Positions 8,567 to 16,956 of a stretch of DNA of 64,000 nucleotides are shown here, one piece after another (position 1 is the first letter of the stretch; the number at the start of each line of letters is the position of its first letter). The translations under genes were made by a program, and so were the position numbers. The stretch is from Haloplanus natans DSM 17983 (GTDB lineage Archaea > Halobacteriota > Halobacteria > Halobacteriales > Haloferacaceae), in assembly GCF_000427685.1 (NCBI RefSeq), contig NZ_KE386573.1, forward strand, positions 1,844,938-1,908,937. The letters are read 5' to 3'. The notes under the pieces were generated by a model. The model worked only from the letters and a program-made list of their open reading frames with translations, searched no databases and had not been told where the DNA came from.

Positions 8567-8967
8567 CGGACGACGACGCGACCGGTCATGCCCGACCCCT
8601 CGTGTGGGACACAGAAGTAGTCGTAGGTGCCGGCGGTGGCGAACGTGTGTTCGTAGGCGTCGTCCGGGGCGACGACGCCGCCGGTGATGTCGTTTCGCGC
8701 GGCGCGTTCGGACTCGAACCCGCCGCTGGCGAAGTAAGCGTCGTCGGCCGGAACCTTCCCGCCGTAGGCTGTCACCGTGTGTCCCACGTCGTCGTGGTTG
8801 ACCCAACGGACGGTCGTCCCGGCGTCGACGCCGAGGCGTTCCGGGTCGTACGTGAAGTCGCCGGCCATCGAGACGCGCTTCGCGTCGGCCGATCCGCCGA
8901 CGGACGAACAGCCGGCGAGGGCGACGAGCCCCGCCCCGCCGAGTCGAAGGACGCCTCGGCGTCTCAT
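8563..8967 (-). CDS. Halocyanin-like blue copper lipoprotein
   Basis: 134 aa plastocyanin-family protein. A short twin-arginine signal ends in the lipobox LAGC with Cys20, so it is likely lipid-anchored outside the membrane. Type-1 copper ligands are visible: His63 (VGHTVTA), Cys119, His122 and Met127 (FCVPHEGSGM). It probably shuttles electrons. It is the last gene of an operon with a ZIP transporter and a multicopper oxidase; its ATG overlaps the ZIP stop by 4 nt. Longer upstream readings are rejected because they lie inside the ZIP gene and lack a signal. Confidence 0.9.
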   Translation of the reverse strand: MRRRGVLRLGGAGLVALAGCSSVGGSADAKRVSMAGDFTYDPERLGVDAGTTVRWVNHDDVGHTVTAYGGKVPADDAYFASGGFESERAARNDITGGVVAPDDAYEHTFATAGTYDYFCVPHEGSGMTGRVVVR

Positions 8968-10193
8968 AGCGCGACGAGGAGGTCGGTGGCGTACATCACG
9001 ACGAGACCGACGAGGAAGGCGACGAGGTTGAGCGCCGTCCCAGTGCGGCCACGGCGGCCGATCATCCCGCGGAGTTCCCAGACGACCTGCAGGATGGCGC
9101 CGACGCCGACGGCGAGAAAGAGCGCCCCGAGCGTCGGCGAGTAGGCCAGACTGCCCAGCCACCCGCCGAGGATGACGGGCGCTCCTGCGAGGGCACCCAG
9201 AGCGGCGAACTGCGACAGCGGTGGGCGCTCGCCGCGGGCGACGGGCGCCACCACGGCAGGACCCTCCGTCACGTTGTGGATCATGAACCCGATGACGAGG
9301 AAGGCGCCGAGCGAGACGCGGCCGAGGGCGAACGAACTCCCGATGGCGAGACCCTCCGCGAGGTTGTGGAGGCCGATGCCGAGAGCGACGAGATAGGCGA
9401 TCCAGAGCCCGCTCCGTGCGCGTTCGTCGCCGTCCGCCGCCCGCCCCTCACGCCACGCGCTGACCGACTGCACCGCGAGGAGGGCACCGAGGATGCCGAG
9501 GGCAACGAGCGCCGGCCCCTCGAACGCGCCGGGCACCCGGTCGGCGAGTTCGAACGCCTCGAATCCGGCGTCGAACGCGAGGAAGACGAGGATGCCGGCT
9601 GAAAAGGCGAGGATGGCGTGGAGCCAGCGGTCGCTCATCGACTGCAGGAAGGGGAACCACAGCATCCCCAGGGCGACGGGGATGACGCCGACGAACAGGC
9701 CGATGACGACCATCGTCACGAGGAGGTCGGTCGTCAGCCCCGGCGACTCGCTGGGCGCGACGAGGGAGTGGTGGACCGTCGACCCGTCCGAGAGGACGAG
9801 CGCGAACTCGAGGTCCCAGCCGGGGTTCCAGTGGTACGGAACGACCACCCGCGCGCTCTGCCGGGGGGCGAGCGTGGCGTCCCCGCCCGCGCCCCGCACG
9901 TCGAAGTTCCAGTACGCCTCGGCGACGAGCACCTGCGAAATCGTCACCGAGTCGGGGCCGTTGTTCGTGACGTGGAGAACGACCGTCTCGTCGTCCGGCA
10001 GGGTGGTGTGGGTCACCGTCACGTCGGGCAGGGGGTCGCCGCCGGCATCGAGCGACGCGAACGGGCTTGTGACGACGAAACCGACGACGATGAGCGCCAG
10101 TAAGACGACGGGGAGGGCGGCCGCGACCCAGCGCGGCAGGCCAAGCGGCCGGTCGGCTCGGTGTAGCGTTCCGCCGTCGGTGGATTTGCTCAT
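8964..10193 (-). CDS. ZIP-family metal transporter with extracytoplasmic N-terminal domain
   Basis: 409 aa. The C-terminal ~260 residues are a ZIP transporter: about eight hydrophobic helices with the metal-site signatures HNLAEG (276-281) and HNVTEG (306-311). Ahead of them are a first TM (about 21-43) and ~110 residues of beta-rich sequence (residues 50-155, including VVLHVTNNGPDSVTISQV) expected outside the cell, unusual for ZIP proteins. Substrate is a divalent metal (Zn, Fe or Mn), not decidable here. It sits between the multicopper oxidase (1-bp gap) and halocyanin (4-nt overlap), which suggests coupled metal redox and transport. Confidence 0.88.
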   Translation of the reverse strand: MSKSTDGGTLHRADRPLGLPRWVAAALPVVLLALIVVGFVVTSPFASLDAGGDPLPDVTVTHTTLPDDETVVLHVTNNGPDSVTISQVLVAEAYWNFDVRGAGGDATLAPRQSARVVVPYHWNPGWDLEFALVLSDGSTVHHSLVAPSESPGLTTDLLVTMVVIGLFVGVIPVALGMLWFPFLQSMSDRWLHAILAFSAGILVFLAFDAGFEAFELADRVPGAFEGPALVALGILGALLAVQSVSAWREGRAADGDERARSGLWIAYLVALGIGLHNLAEGLAIGSSFALGRVSLGAFLVIGFMIHNVTEGPAVVAPVARGERPPLSQFAALGALAGAPVILGGWLGSLAYSPTLGALFLAVGVGAILQVVWELRGMIGRRGRTGTALNLVAFLVGLVVMYATDLLVAL

Positions 10194-10194
10194 C

Positions 10195-11469
10195 TCAGAC
10201 CACCTCGAAGAAGCTCATCCACCCGAGTTCGGCGAACTCGGACTGGTGGGCGTGGAACATATACAGGCCGGGGTCGTGGGTCGAGTAGTCCAGTTCGAGG
10301 ATGCCTCGCTGTGCCTGACACTGCATGATCGTATCGATCGTCTCGTGGGTCGGTCGCAACGTGGTCCCGTGGTCGTAGTAGTCGAAGAACTGCGAGTGGG
10401 TGTGAAAGGAGTTGACGAGGTCGAACTCGATGGCGTTGATGAGATACACCCGCTGGCGACGTGTCCGGTCGATCTGGATGGGGTGTTTCGTCTCGCCGGC
10501 CGCCCAGTTGCCCTCGCCGTCAGTCTCGCCGACGCCGTAGGCGAACGCGCGGGTGTTGACCGCGTACACCTCGTTACCCCCGTCGAAGTTCGTGTCGAAG
10601 CCGTTCATCACCATCACCATCTCGTCGACGGCGTCGTTTGCGGCGGACTCGTGGTTCCGCGACTCCGCCTCGCTGACGAGGTCGGCGCGGAGTTCCTCGG
10701 TGATCTGTGAGGAGTGGAAATCGCAGTACTCCGCGGGTCGCTCGGCGACCCGTACGGGGTCGGGATCGACGACGATCGCGCCGTAGAGGCCGCGGTGGAT
10801 GTGCTCCTTGAGCGGGAGCGAGTGGCAGTGATAGAAGTGACAGCCCGCGGGCTGGGCGATCCACTCGTAGGTGTAGGACTCGCCGGTGTCGAGGACGCCG
10901 GGGCCGTTGGTCGGAACCCCGTCCATCGCTGGGTTCGGGTTCCGCAGATGCGGGTGGATGGTGTGGGCGTGGCGCCCGAGGTTCTCGAAGTGGACGCGGA
11001 TCAGGTCGCCCTCGACGGCGCGGAGCGTGGGACCGGGCACCTGCCCGTTGTACGCCCACGCCGAGAACTCGATGCCCGGCGCGATAGCGACGGACGTATC
11101 GATGGCGGTGAGCGTGAACTCCCGGACCGTCCGGCCGTCCTCCTCGTAGACGTCCTGCGGGACGTTCTCGCTCTCGCCGTTCCCGGTGTTGAACCGCCTG
11201 AGGTAGTCGTGCGGATCGAAATCGAGGTCGCGGTACTCGCCGACGGCGCCGAAGTTGCCGTGGCGGTGGTCGTCCTCGTCGTGGCCCGCCGAGGCGTCGT
11301 GGCGATCCGCCCGGCCGACGCCGGCCAGGGCCGACCCGCCGGCGAGTCCGAGGCCGCCGAGGACCGCCCGTCGAGTGGTCGTCAACTCCGATTCGAGCGA
11401 ATCGGCCAACCGCGTCTCGAGTCGTTCGGTGAGCGCCCGTGCACGCCCGTACGTCGTCGAGGGCATCAC
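10195..11469 (-). CDS. Secreted two-domain multicopper oxidase
   Basis: 424 aa with a Tat-type signal region (TTRRAVLGGLGLAGGSALAG, residues 31-50) and a His/Asp-rich stretch after it. Copper motifs in domain 1 are HTIHPH (169-174) and YHCHS with Cys215 plus downstream His225. In domain 2, SFHTHSQF and FHAHQSEF (406-408) are present but no Cys, so the type-1 copper appears to be only in domain 1, with a trinuclear centre between domains. This resembles archaeal two-domain oxidases rather than NirK. The likely role is extracellular metal or phenol oxidation. First gene of the oxidase-ZIP-halocyanin operon. Confidence 0.88.
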   Translation of the reverse strand: MMPSTTYGRARALTERLETRLADSLESELTTTRRAVLGGLGLAGGSALAGVGRADRHDASAGHDEDDHRHGNFGAVGEYRDLDFDPHDYLRRFNTGNGESENVPQDVYEEDGRTVREFTLTAIDTSVAIAPGIEFSAWAYNGQVPGPTLRAVEGDLIRVHFENLGRHAHTIHPHLRNPNPAMDGVPTNGPGVLDTGESYTYEWIAQPAGCHFYHCHSLPLKEHIHRGLYGAIVVDPDPVRVAERPAEYCDFHSSQITEELRADLVSEAESRNHESAANDAVDEMVMVMNGFDTNFDGGNEVYAVNTRAFAYGVGETDGEGNWAAGETKHPIQIDRTRRQRVYLINAIEFDLVNSFHTHSQFFDYYDHGTTLRPTHETIDTIMQCQAQRGILELDYSTHDPGLYMFHAHQSEFAELGWMSFFEVV

Positions 11470-11531
11470 GGCCCCATCCCCGAAATCGACGCCGAAAGCG
11501 TCCCCAGTGGACGCGAATTCATCTTGGTACT

Positions 11532-11574
11532 TGATGACATCATGATTATAAATTAGATGTGTCTAAATATAAAC
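11532..11574 (-). promoter_or_regulatory. Promoter and palindromic operator of the oxidase-ZIP-halocyanin operon
   Basis: In the 177-bp gap before the oxidase lies an AT-rich block. TTAGA-TGTG-TCTAA (11553-11566) is a perfect 5-bp inverted repeat with a 4-nt spacer, the geometry of DtxR/SirR-type metalloregulator sites. Reading on the minus strand, a TATA-like TTTATAA lies at 11546-11552 adjacent to it. A second palindrome, TGATG-A-CATCA, is at 11532-11542. The regulator itself is not in the window. Confidence 0.5.
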
Positions 11575-11646
11575 TTTGGCAACGTCCGTCGCGTTCGCTA
11601 CGCGGTCACGGCGTCGGCGCTGTCGAGGCAGTGAACCAGGCGTCGC

Positions 11647-13149
11647 CTACTCCGCCCGTCGGAGCGTTCCACCGCTCAAGCCTTCCCACTCGACGCGGAG
11701 ATCGAGCGCCGAGAGGACGGCGCTTGCGTCGTCGAGTCCGTACTCGTCGAGGATCGCTTCCGCTTCCGCCAGTGTTCGGCCGGGTTCGAGACGGTCGCCC
11801 ACCGCGTCAAGGACGCCGGGGCGGACGAGCGTCCGCCCGACGCGTTCGTGATCGGGGAACGCCACCGAATCGAGAGCGTCCGCGCTCACCCCGTGGTCGG
11901 CGGCCAGAGCGTCGAGACCGATCACGTCCGCCTCGGGCCGGAGTTCGTCCGGCAGGGTGGCGCGGTTTTCCGTCACCAACTCCTCCTCGTACGCCCGAAG
12001 CGCGTCGACAACGTCCTTTACCCGCACCGATCCGGAGTAAGTGATCGCGCGGTGATCGCGTGTCTCTATCTCCTCCCCGACGCCGAGGCTCTCGTCGACG
12101 GCGACGAGCAGCTCAACGTCCTCGACATCGGCGAGTTGCCCGAGTTTCTTCTCGACGTATTCGGGCGTCCAGAAGCCCATGATCTCGAAGAAGACGGTGA
12201 AGTCGGCGAAGCGGTAGTCGAAGGCGAAGTCGGGGATCATCACCCGCGCGCCGGCGGCGAGGGGTTCGGGTTCGCGGGCGAGCTCCCAGTCGAGATCCAG
12301 TGCTCCGAATCGGGCGGCGAAGTCGGCCTCGACGCCGCTGTCGTAAGTCGGCTCCGCGACCGGTTCGACCCCCGGCACCGACACGTCGGCGTCGGTGAGG
12401 ACGAGTTCGCGGTCGGTGCCCCGGTCGTCGACCGTCGCTTCGAGACGCCACTCCGAACTCTTTGCGACCGAGCGAAGCAGGCGGGCGAACGCGGTGCCGT
12501 AACGGCGGGTGCGCCGAAAGAGATGATCGGGGCCGGTGACGACCACCTCCCGACCCGTGTCGGTCCGGCGCACCTCGTACATGAGGCCGAGGCGCTTCAC
12601 GGCCGAGATCAGCGCCTTCGGATCCGAGCTCCGGATTCGCACCTCGACGGCGTCGAACAGCGCCGTTTGCGCGAGCGAGAGGTTGTACTGGGTGAGCAGG
12701 CCGTCCGGACCCCACCGCGGATCGAAGGCGGCGAGGACCTGTCGGGGGTCGCGGTCGGCGTAGAGCGAGTCCGCCAGGGCGTCGGCGTCGACGCCGAGGC
12801 GGTCGGCCGCGCGGGAAAGCGCCCGGTCGCGGTCCGCCTCGCTGACGACGCCCACCGTCTCACCGGCCTCGAAGGCGACCCGTCGCGCGCGCTCCGGCGG
12901 CACCGCTGCCCGCGTCTCGAAGGCGGCGTCGCGTTCACACAGCGCCGCGAACCCGCGGACGAGTTTGAAGTGATCGGCCTCGGGTTCCAGATCGGCGAGG
13001 GCGGCCTCCAGATCCGCCCGCGGCCGGCCGACGTATGACTCGAAGAGTCCCATCACGCGTGCGGCCAGCGGCCGGTGGCTCCGGTCGGCGAACTGCGGGT
13101 GGTAGCCGCCGCCCGCCCGCGACACGCGGAGGAGGTCCTTCGTGAGCAC
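11647..13149 (-). CDS. bax1: Bax1-like XPB-associated nuclease (DUF790)
   Basis: 500 aa from a GTG start (LTKDLLRVSR), the usual N-terminus of DUF790 proteins; the upstream reading to 13368 overlaps the neighbouring lipoprotein gene and is rejected. The C-terminal nuclease-like segment reads PDFAFDYRF then FFEIMGFWTPEYVEKK. Bax1 binds the archaeal XPB helicase and acts as a structure-specific endonuclease in a repair complex. XPB is encoded 2.2 kb upstream on the same strand, separated here by an MBL/DUF3006 pair and an oppositely oriented lipoprotein gene. Confidence 0.85.
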   Translation of the reverse strand: MLTKDLLRVSRAGGGYHPQFADRSHRPLAARVMGLFESYVGRPRADLEAALADLEPEADHFKLVRGFAALCERDAAFETRAAVPPERARRVAFEAGETVGVVSEADRDRALSRAADRLGVDADALADSLYADRDPRQVLAAFDPRWGPDGLLTQYNLSLAQTALFDAVEVRIRSSDPKALISAVKRLGLMYEVRRTDTGREVVVTGPDHLFRRTRRYGTAFARLLRSVAKSSEWRLEATVDDRGTDRELVLTDADVSVPGVEPVAEPTYDSGVEADFAARFGALDLDWELAREPEPLAAGARVMIPDFAFDYRFADFTVFFEIMGFWTPEYVEKKLGQLADVEDVELLVAVDESLGVGEEIETRDHRAITYSGSVRVKDVVDALRAYEEELVTENRATLPDELRPEADVIGLDALAADHGVSADALDSVAFPDHERVGRTLVRPGVLDAVGDRLEPGRTLAEAEAILDEYGLDDASAVLSALDLRVEWEGLSGGTLRRAE

Positions 13150-13253
13150 GGTCGGGTCTGGGGGTGGTGGAAGTAAAGACCCGCCGCTCGGGACGGGGGC
13201 CGACGCGGCCGTCGTGGGAAACGCTCTTGTCCGTCGCGGGGGAGCCGTCGGGT

Positions 13254-13634
13254 ATGAAGCGGCGTCGCCTCCTCGCTCTCGGCATCGCCCTCCTCGGCGG
13301 CTGTTCTGATCTGCCGGGAGCGACCGGACCGCGAACCCCGCCGACGCCGAGCGAACCGACCGCCGCACCGACTCGATCGCTGCGCGTCACCGATCTGGCC
13401 GTCGAGGAGGCCGAGGACGGCCATCTGCGGGTCGTCGCGACGGTCCGTAACGAGACGACCACCCAGCGGACGCGGACGCTCCGCATCCGCGTCCGCGCTG
13501 GGGACATGCGCACCGAAAAGCGCCAGACGGTGACCGTCGCGGCCAACACGGAACGCGGCGTAGTCTTCGACTTTATCGACGTGGCCTACGACGACTTCTC
13601 GGGTAACGGTTCGCTGAACTCGACGTGGGTGTAG
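13254..13634 (+). CDS. Small lipoprotein
   Basis: 126 aa. The signal peptide MKRRRLLALGIALLGGC ends in a lipobox with Cys at residue 17, followed by a Pro/Thr-rich linker and a compact beta-rich domain (LRVTDLAVEEAEDGHLRVVATVRNET in two parts), similar to FxLYD/CARDB-like folds. Function unknown. It is inserted, in opposite orientation, between bax1 and the DUF3006 gene. Confidence 0.72.
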   Translation: MKRRRLLALGIALLGGCSDLPGATGPRTPPTPSEPTAAPTRSLRVTDLAVEEAEDGHLRVVATVRNETTTQRTRTLRIRVRAGDMRTEKRQTVTVAANTERGVVFDFIDVAYDDFSGNGSLNSTWV

Positions 13635-13649
13635 GGCCGGCGCCCCCGG

Positions 13650-13949
13650 CTACGACTCCCCGTCCGACGGCGGTCGTTCGGACAGGCGGTCGAACCGATC
13701 CTGGGCTCGTTCGGCCCGGTCAGCCGTCCGCTCGGCGTCGTACTCGCTCTCGACCAGTGCCCCGTCGACGACCGTGACCCGCAGTATAGCGTCGGCGTGC
13801 CGTGCCGCCTCGGGCAGCGCCGAGGCATCGAGTACCGCGTTCCCGACTTCTTCGCCGTCGTCCTCGAAGAATACGGTCGCGAAACCGTCCTCGACGGAAT
13901 CGACGACCGCCGTGTAACGGCCGTCCGCCAGCGCGTCGATATCGGTCAT
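13650..13949 (-). CDS. DUF3006 family protein
   Basis: 99 aa with the DUF3006 pattern: YTAVVDSVEDGFATVFFEDD, then VLDASALPEAA, then a D/E/R-rich helical tail. Its ATG overlaps the stop of the upstream MBL gene (ATGA, 13946-13949). DUF3006 genes are commonly next to ComEC-like MBL proteins, so joint function is likely although the biochemical role is unknown. Confidence 0.85.
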   Translation of the reverse strand: MTDIDALADGRYTAVVDSVEDGFATVFFEDDGEEVGNAVLDASALPEAARHADAILRVTVVDGALVESEYDAERTADRAERAQDRFDRLSERPPSDGES

Positions 13950-15337
13950 GGATACGTCTCCCGTAACACCGGGTCACCGTCACTGTTGCGGACGATCACC
14001 GTGTCGCCGTCGTTGTTCCAGATAGCCGATCCCGACCCCCAGTACATATCGGCGTCGGTGTCGGTTCCGGTGCCGGTCCGCAGCGTCACCGTCCCCCCGG
14101 CGTCGAGGACGTACCCGTCGGGGACGGTGTACGTCCGACCGGCCCCGTCCTCGACCGTCCAGCCGGAGAGATCCAGGGGTTCGTCACCCGCGTTCTCGAA
14201 GACCACGTACTCGTCGTCGAGGTTCTCCCGGTCGGAGCCGTCGGGGTCGGGGACGATTTCCCCGACGACCAGCGTCCCGTCGGTCCGGGTGCCGCCGTCG
14301 GTCACGGTCGGCGCCGCCGTCCGGGCCGTCACCGCACTGCCCCCGAGACGGGCGCGGTCGGCGACAATGCTCTGGTTTCCGGGGTCCACGTCGTCGGCGT
14401 CGCGGAGGGCGAGCGGATCGGTGGGGGCCGCCGCCTGCGTCCGGACGGTGATCCCGCGTCCGTCGCTGACGAAGACGATGTCGCCGTGGGTCGCCGTCCA
14501 GTAAGTCGGCAGCGAGCGGTCGGACAACCGCCCAAGCACCGCCTCGGTCGGGTGGCCATACTGGGAGTCGTAGGCGCTCGACACGACGACGGCGCTCGGC
14601 CGAACCGCGTCCAGGAGGGCGCCGCTGGAGGAACTCGACGAGCCGTGATGGCCGGCCTTCAGTACGGTCGATCGGAGCCGGTCGCCGTACCGATCGACGA
14701 GGTAGGCCTCCTGGTCGTCCTCGGCGTCACCGGTGAGGAGGAAACTCGTCTCGCCGTGGGTGAGTTTGAGGACGATGCTGTTATCGTTTCGAGCACCGTC
14801 TTCCAGGTAGGGTTCGGGAGGTCCAAACACCGCCACGCCGACGCCCTCGAACCGGATCTCGTCACCTTGACGCGTCTCGTACAGCGTCACGTCGTGTGTC
14901 TCGACGGCGTCGAGGTAGCGTTCGTACGTCCGGGTGCTCGCCGCGATGCCCGGGTCGTAGACGGCGCCGATACCGCCGGCCTCCGTCTCGTAGTGGTCGA
15001 TGATCGCCGCGTTGCCGCCGATGTGGTCCGCGTCGTTGTGCGAGACGACGAGGTGGTCGATGCGGTCGATGCCCCGGCGCTCCAGATACGTCAGCACGTA
15101 CGCGCCGTCGTCGTTGTAGTGGCCCGTATCGATCAGCATCGTCTCGCCGGTCGGTCCGACGACGAGCGTGCTCACCGACTGCCCGACGTTGATGGAGTGT
15201 ACTTCGAGCGTCCCGTCGGCGCCCGCCGTCGCCGTCGGTGCCGAAGTCTCGGCGAGTTCGTCGGTCGACCCGGCGCCGCCACACCCCGCGAGGACGACGA
15301 CGAGAGCGAGTAGGGCCACCCGGGCCGTTCGCGACAT
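13946..15337 (-). CDS. ComEC-like exported MBL hydrolase with lamin-tail domain
   Basis: 463 aa. A lipobox (VVVLAGC, Cys near residue 16) indicates a lipoprotein. Residues ~40-300 are a ComEC/Rec2-type metallo-beta-lactamase: NVGQS, DTGHYNDDGAY, the HNDADHIGG metal motif, LTGDAEDDQE and LKAGHHGSS. The last ~109 residues (about 355-463) form a lamin-tail-like domain (VVFENAGDEPLDLSGWTVED). It has none of the ComEC membrane helices. Likely an extracellular nuclease or phosphodiesterase; the substrate is inferred. The start at 15337 gives a proper signal; 15391 does not. Confidence 0.85.
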   Translation of the reverse strand: MSRTARVALLALVVVLAGCGGAGSTDELAETSAPTATAGADGTLEVHSINVGQSVSTLVVGPTGETMLIDTGHYNDDGAYVLTYLERRGIDRIDHLVVSHNDADHIGGNAAIIDHYETEAGGIGAVYDPGIAASTRTYERYLDAVETHDVTLYETRQGDEIRFEGVGVAVFGPPEPYLEDGARNDNSIVLKLTHGETSFLLTGDAEDDQEAYLVDRYGDRLRSTVLKAGHHGSSSSSSGALLDAVRPSAVVVSSAYDSQYGHPTEAVLGRLSDRSLPTYWTATHGDIVFVSDGRGITVRTQAAAPTDPLALRDADDVDPGNQSIVADRARLGGSAVTARTAAPTVTDGGTRTDGTLVVGEIVPDPDGSDRENLDDEYVVFENAGDEPLDLSGWTVEDGAGRTYTVPDGYVLDAGGTVTLRTGTGTDTDADMYWGSGSAIWNNDGDTVIVRNSDGDPVLRETYP

Positions 15338-15398
15338 GGTTCGGCTACGGCGTGCCACGTCAAAGGTGGTTCGCCCGTCGGCACAGCGCACTCGACGC

Positions 15399-16745
15399 CT
15401 ACCGCCTGCGTTCGGCCACCCGTTCTTCGGCCGTCTCGGCGCTCACGACTTCGTAACAGAGCGCCCGCCCGCCGTCCGATTTGGGGCGCAGGACACGGCC
15501 CAGCCGTTGCGTGAACTCGCGTTCGCTCCCGCTCCCCGAGAGGACGACGGCGACGTTGGCGTCGGGCACGTCGATCCCCTCGTCGAGGACGTTCGCGGTC
15601 ACGATACGGCCGTAGGTCCCCTCGCGAAAGCGGTCGAGGACCGCCCGACGCTCGCTCGCCCCCGTCTCGCCCGTGATCGCCGGGAGCAGGAAGCGTTCGG
15701 AGAGGCGGTAGACGAGGTCGGTGTGAGCGGTGAAGACGATGACCCGGTCGTCGCGGTGGCGATCCAGCAGGCGAGCCAGCGCGTCGACTTTCGCGTCCGC
15801 GTTCATCATGATCTCGCGAGCCTCCTGCTTGGCCAGGAGGGCTTCTCGCGCCCGCGGGTCCGACCCCGACCGCATCACGAGTTCCTGATAGTCGCTGCCG
15901 GAGGAGAGGGAGAGCCCCGACGTTTTGAGGTAGTCGACGAAGGTTCCCTGTGCCGCCTCGTAGGCCTCGCGTTCCGCGTCCGTGAGGTCGACCTCGATCC
16001 GCCGGAGTTCGTAGTCGGCGAGATGTTCGCCCGCTAGGTCGTCCACGTCGAGGTCGTAGACGACGGGGCCGACCAGTTCCGCGATCACCTCGTGGGCGCC
16101 GTCCGGGCGTTCGAACGTCGCCGTGAGGCCGAGACGGGCAGGTGCGGCCAGGAGCCGCGCGATGTCGCGGTAGCCCTCGGCGCCGAGGTGGTGTACCTCG
16201 TCGAAAACGACGAACTCGAAGCGGTCGCCGACCTCGTCGGCGCGGAGATACGCGGAGTCGTAGGTGGCGACGGTCAGGTCCTCGATGCGTTGCTCGCCGC
16301 CCCCGAGTTGTCCCACGTCGACGCCGAACTCCGTCTCCACCTCGCGGCGCCACTGGGTGAGGAGGTCGACGGTAGGGACGACGACGAGCGTCGGCGCTCC
16401 GAGCGCGGCCATCGCGGCGACGGCGACGACCGTCTTGCCGCTCCCCGTCGGGAGTTCGAGGACGCCCCGACGGCCGTTGGCCGCCCAGGCGTCGAGCGCC
16501 GCGGACTGGTAGTCACGGAGGTCGTAGTCGGTCGCGAGCGAGAGGCGGTCGGAGTCGAACACCCGGTCCTCGTAGTCGAGGCCGGCCGCATCGAGGGCGT
16601 CTCGGAGGTCGGCGTAGCGGTGGGCGGGAGCACGGAGCGTCTCGCTGCGGTCGTCGACGGTCAGCGAGAGGGCGTCGCGAAGGCGTTGCGACCGCTCTCC
16701 ACGGAGGACGATCGCACCGTCGGCGAACCGGAGGCGAAGCGTCAC
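15399..16745 (-). CDS. XPB-type DNA repair helicase
   Basis: 448 aa SF2 helicase. Walker A is GSGKT (101-105), the Walker B box DEVH (182-185), motif III LTATFERPDG, and a C-terminal motif VI QRLGRVLRP. Archaeal XPB partners Bax1 in opening and incising DNA. Starts with GTG at 16745, 24 nt from a TATA-like element, so it is probably leaderless. It shares this promoter region with a divergent small gene. Confidence 0.9.
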   Translation of the reverse strand: MTLRLRFADGAIVLRGERSQRLRDALSLTVDDRSETLRAPAHRYADLRDALDAAGLDYEDRVFDSDRLSLATDYDLRDYQSAALDAWAANGRRGVLELPTGSGKTVVAVAAMAALGAPTLVVVPTVDLLTQWRREVETEFGVDVGQLGGGEQRIEDLTVATYDSAYLRADEVGDRFEFVVFDEVHHLGAEGYRDIARLLAAPARLGLTATFERPDGAHEVIAELVGPVVYDLDVDDLAGEHLADYELRRIEVDLTDAEREAYEAAQGTFVDYLKTSGLSLSSGSDYQELVMRSGSDPRAREALLAKQEAREIMMNADAKVDALARLLDRHRDDRVIVFTAHTDLVYRLSERFLLPAITGETGASERRAVLDRFREGTYGRIVTANVLDEGIDVPDANVAVVLSGSGSEREFTQRLGRVLRPKSDGGRALCYEVVSAETAEERVAERRR

Positions 16746-16766
16746 GCCGCCGGCTTCGAGGGGTGG

Positions 16767-16775
16767 AAATATATG
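16767..16775. promoter_or_regulatory. Bidirectional TATA element
   Basis: AAATATATG contains a palindromic ATATAT core. It lies ~24 nt from the GTG of XPB (16745, minus) and ~24-29 nt from the ATG of the small gene (16798, plus). It is the only AT-rich stretch in the 52-bp gap, so it must serve both leaderless genes if they have promoters here. Confidence 0.6.
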
Positions 16776-16797
16776 CCCTCCGCCCCGCCGATGGGGT

Positions 16798-16956
16798 ATG
16801 ACCGACGACCTCGATACGGCGGTGGCGGACTTTCTCGACGCTGCCGAACGCGTCTACGACGAGTACGACGACGGTTACGTCGACGCCGACGCCGCGCTCT
16901 CGCGACTGGGCGATCACGTCTCGACCCTCCGCGACACCTACGAGGGCGAGGAATGA
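16798..16956 (+). CDS. Small acidic protein upstream of aminotransferase
   Basis: 52 aa, highly acidic, with an all-helical pattern (MTDDLDTAVADFLDAAERVYDEY ... DAALSRLGDHVSTLRDTYEGEE). Its stop TGA overlaps the aminotransferase ATG (ATGA at 16953-16956), so the pair is likely translated in a coupled manner. The TATA element at 16767 gives a leaderless start. Function not recognised; there is no close bacterial family I can name. Confidence 0.7.
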   Translation: MTDDLDTAVADFLDAAERVYDEYDDGYVDADAALSRLGDHVSTLRDTYEGEE

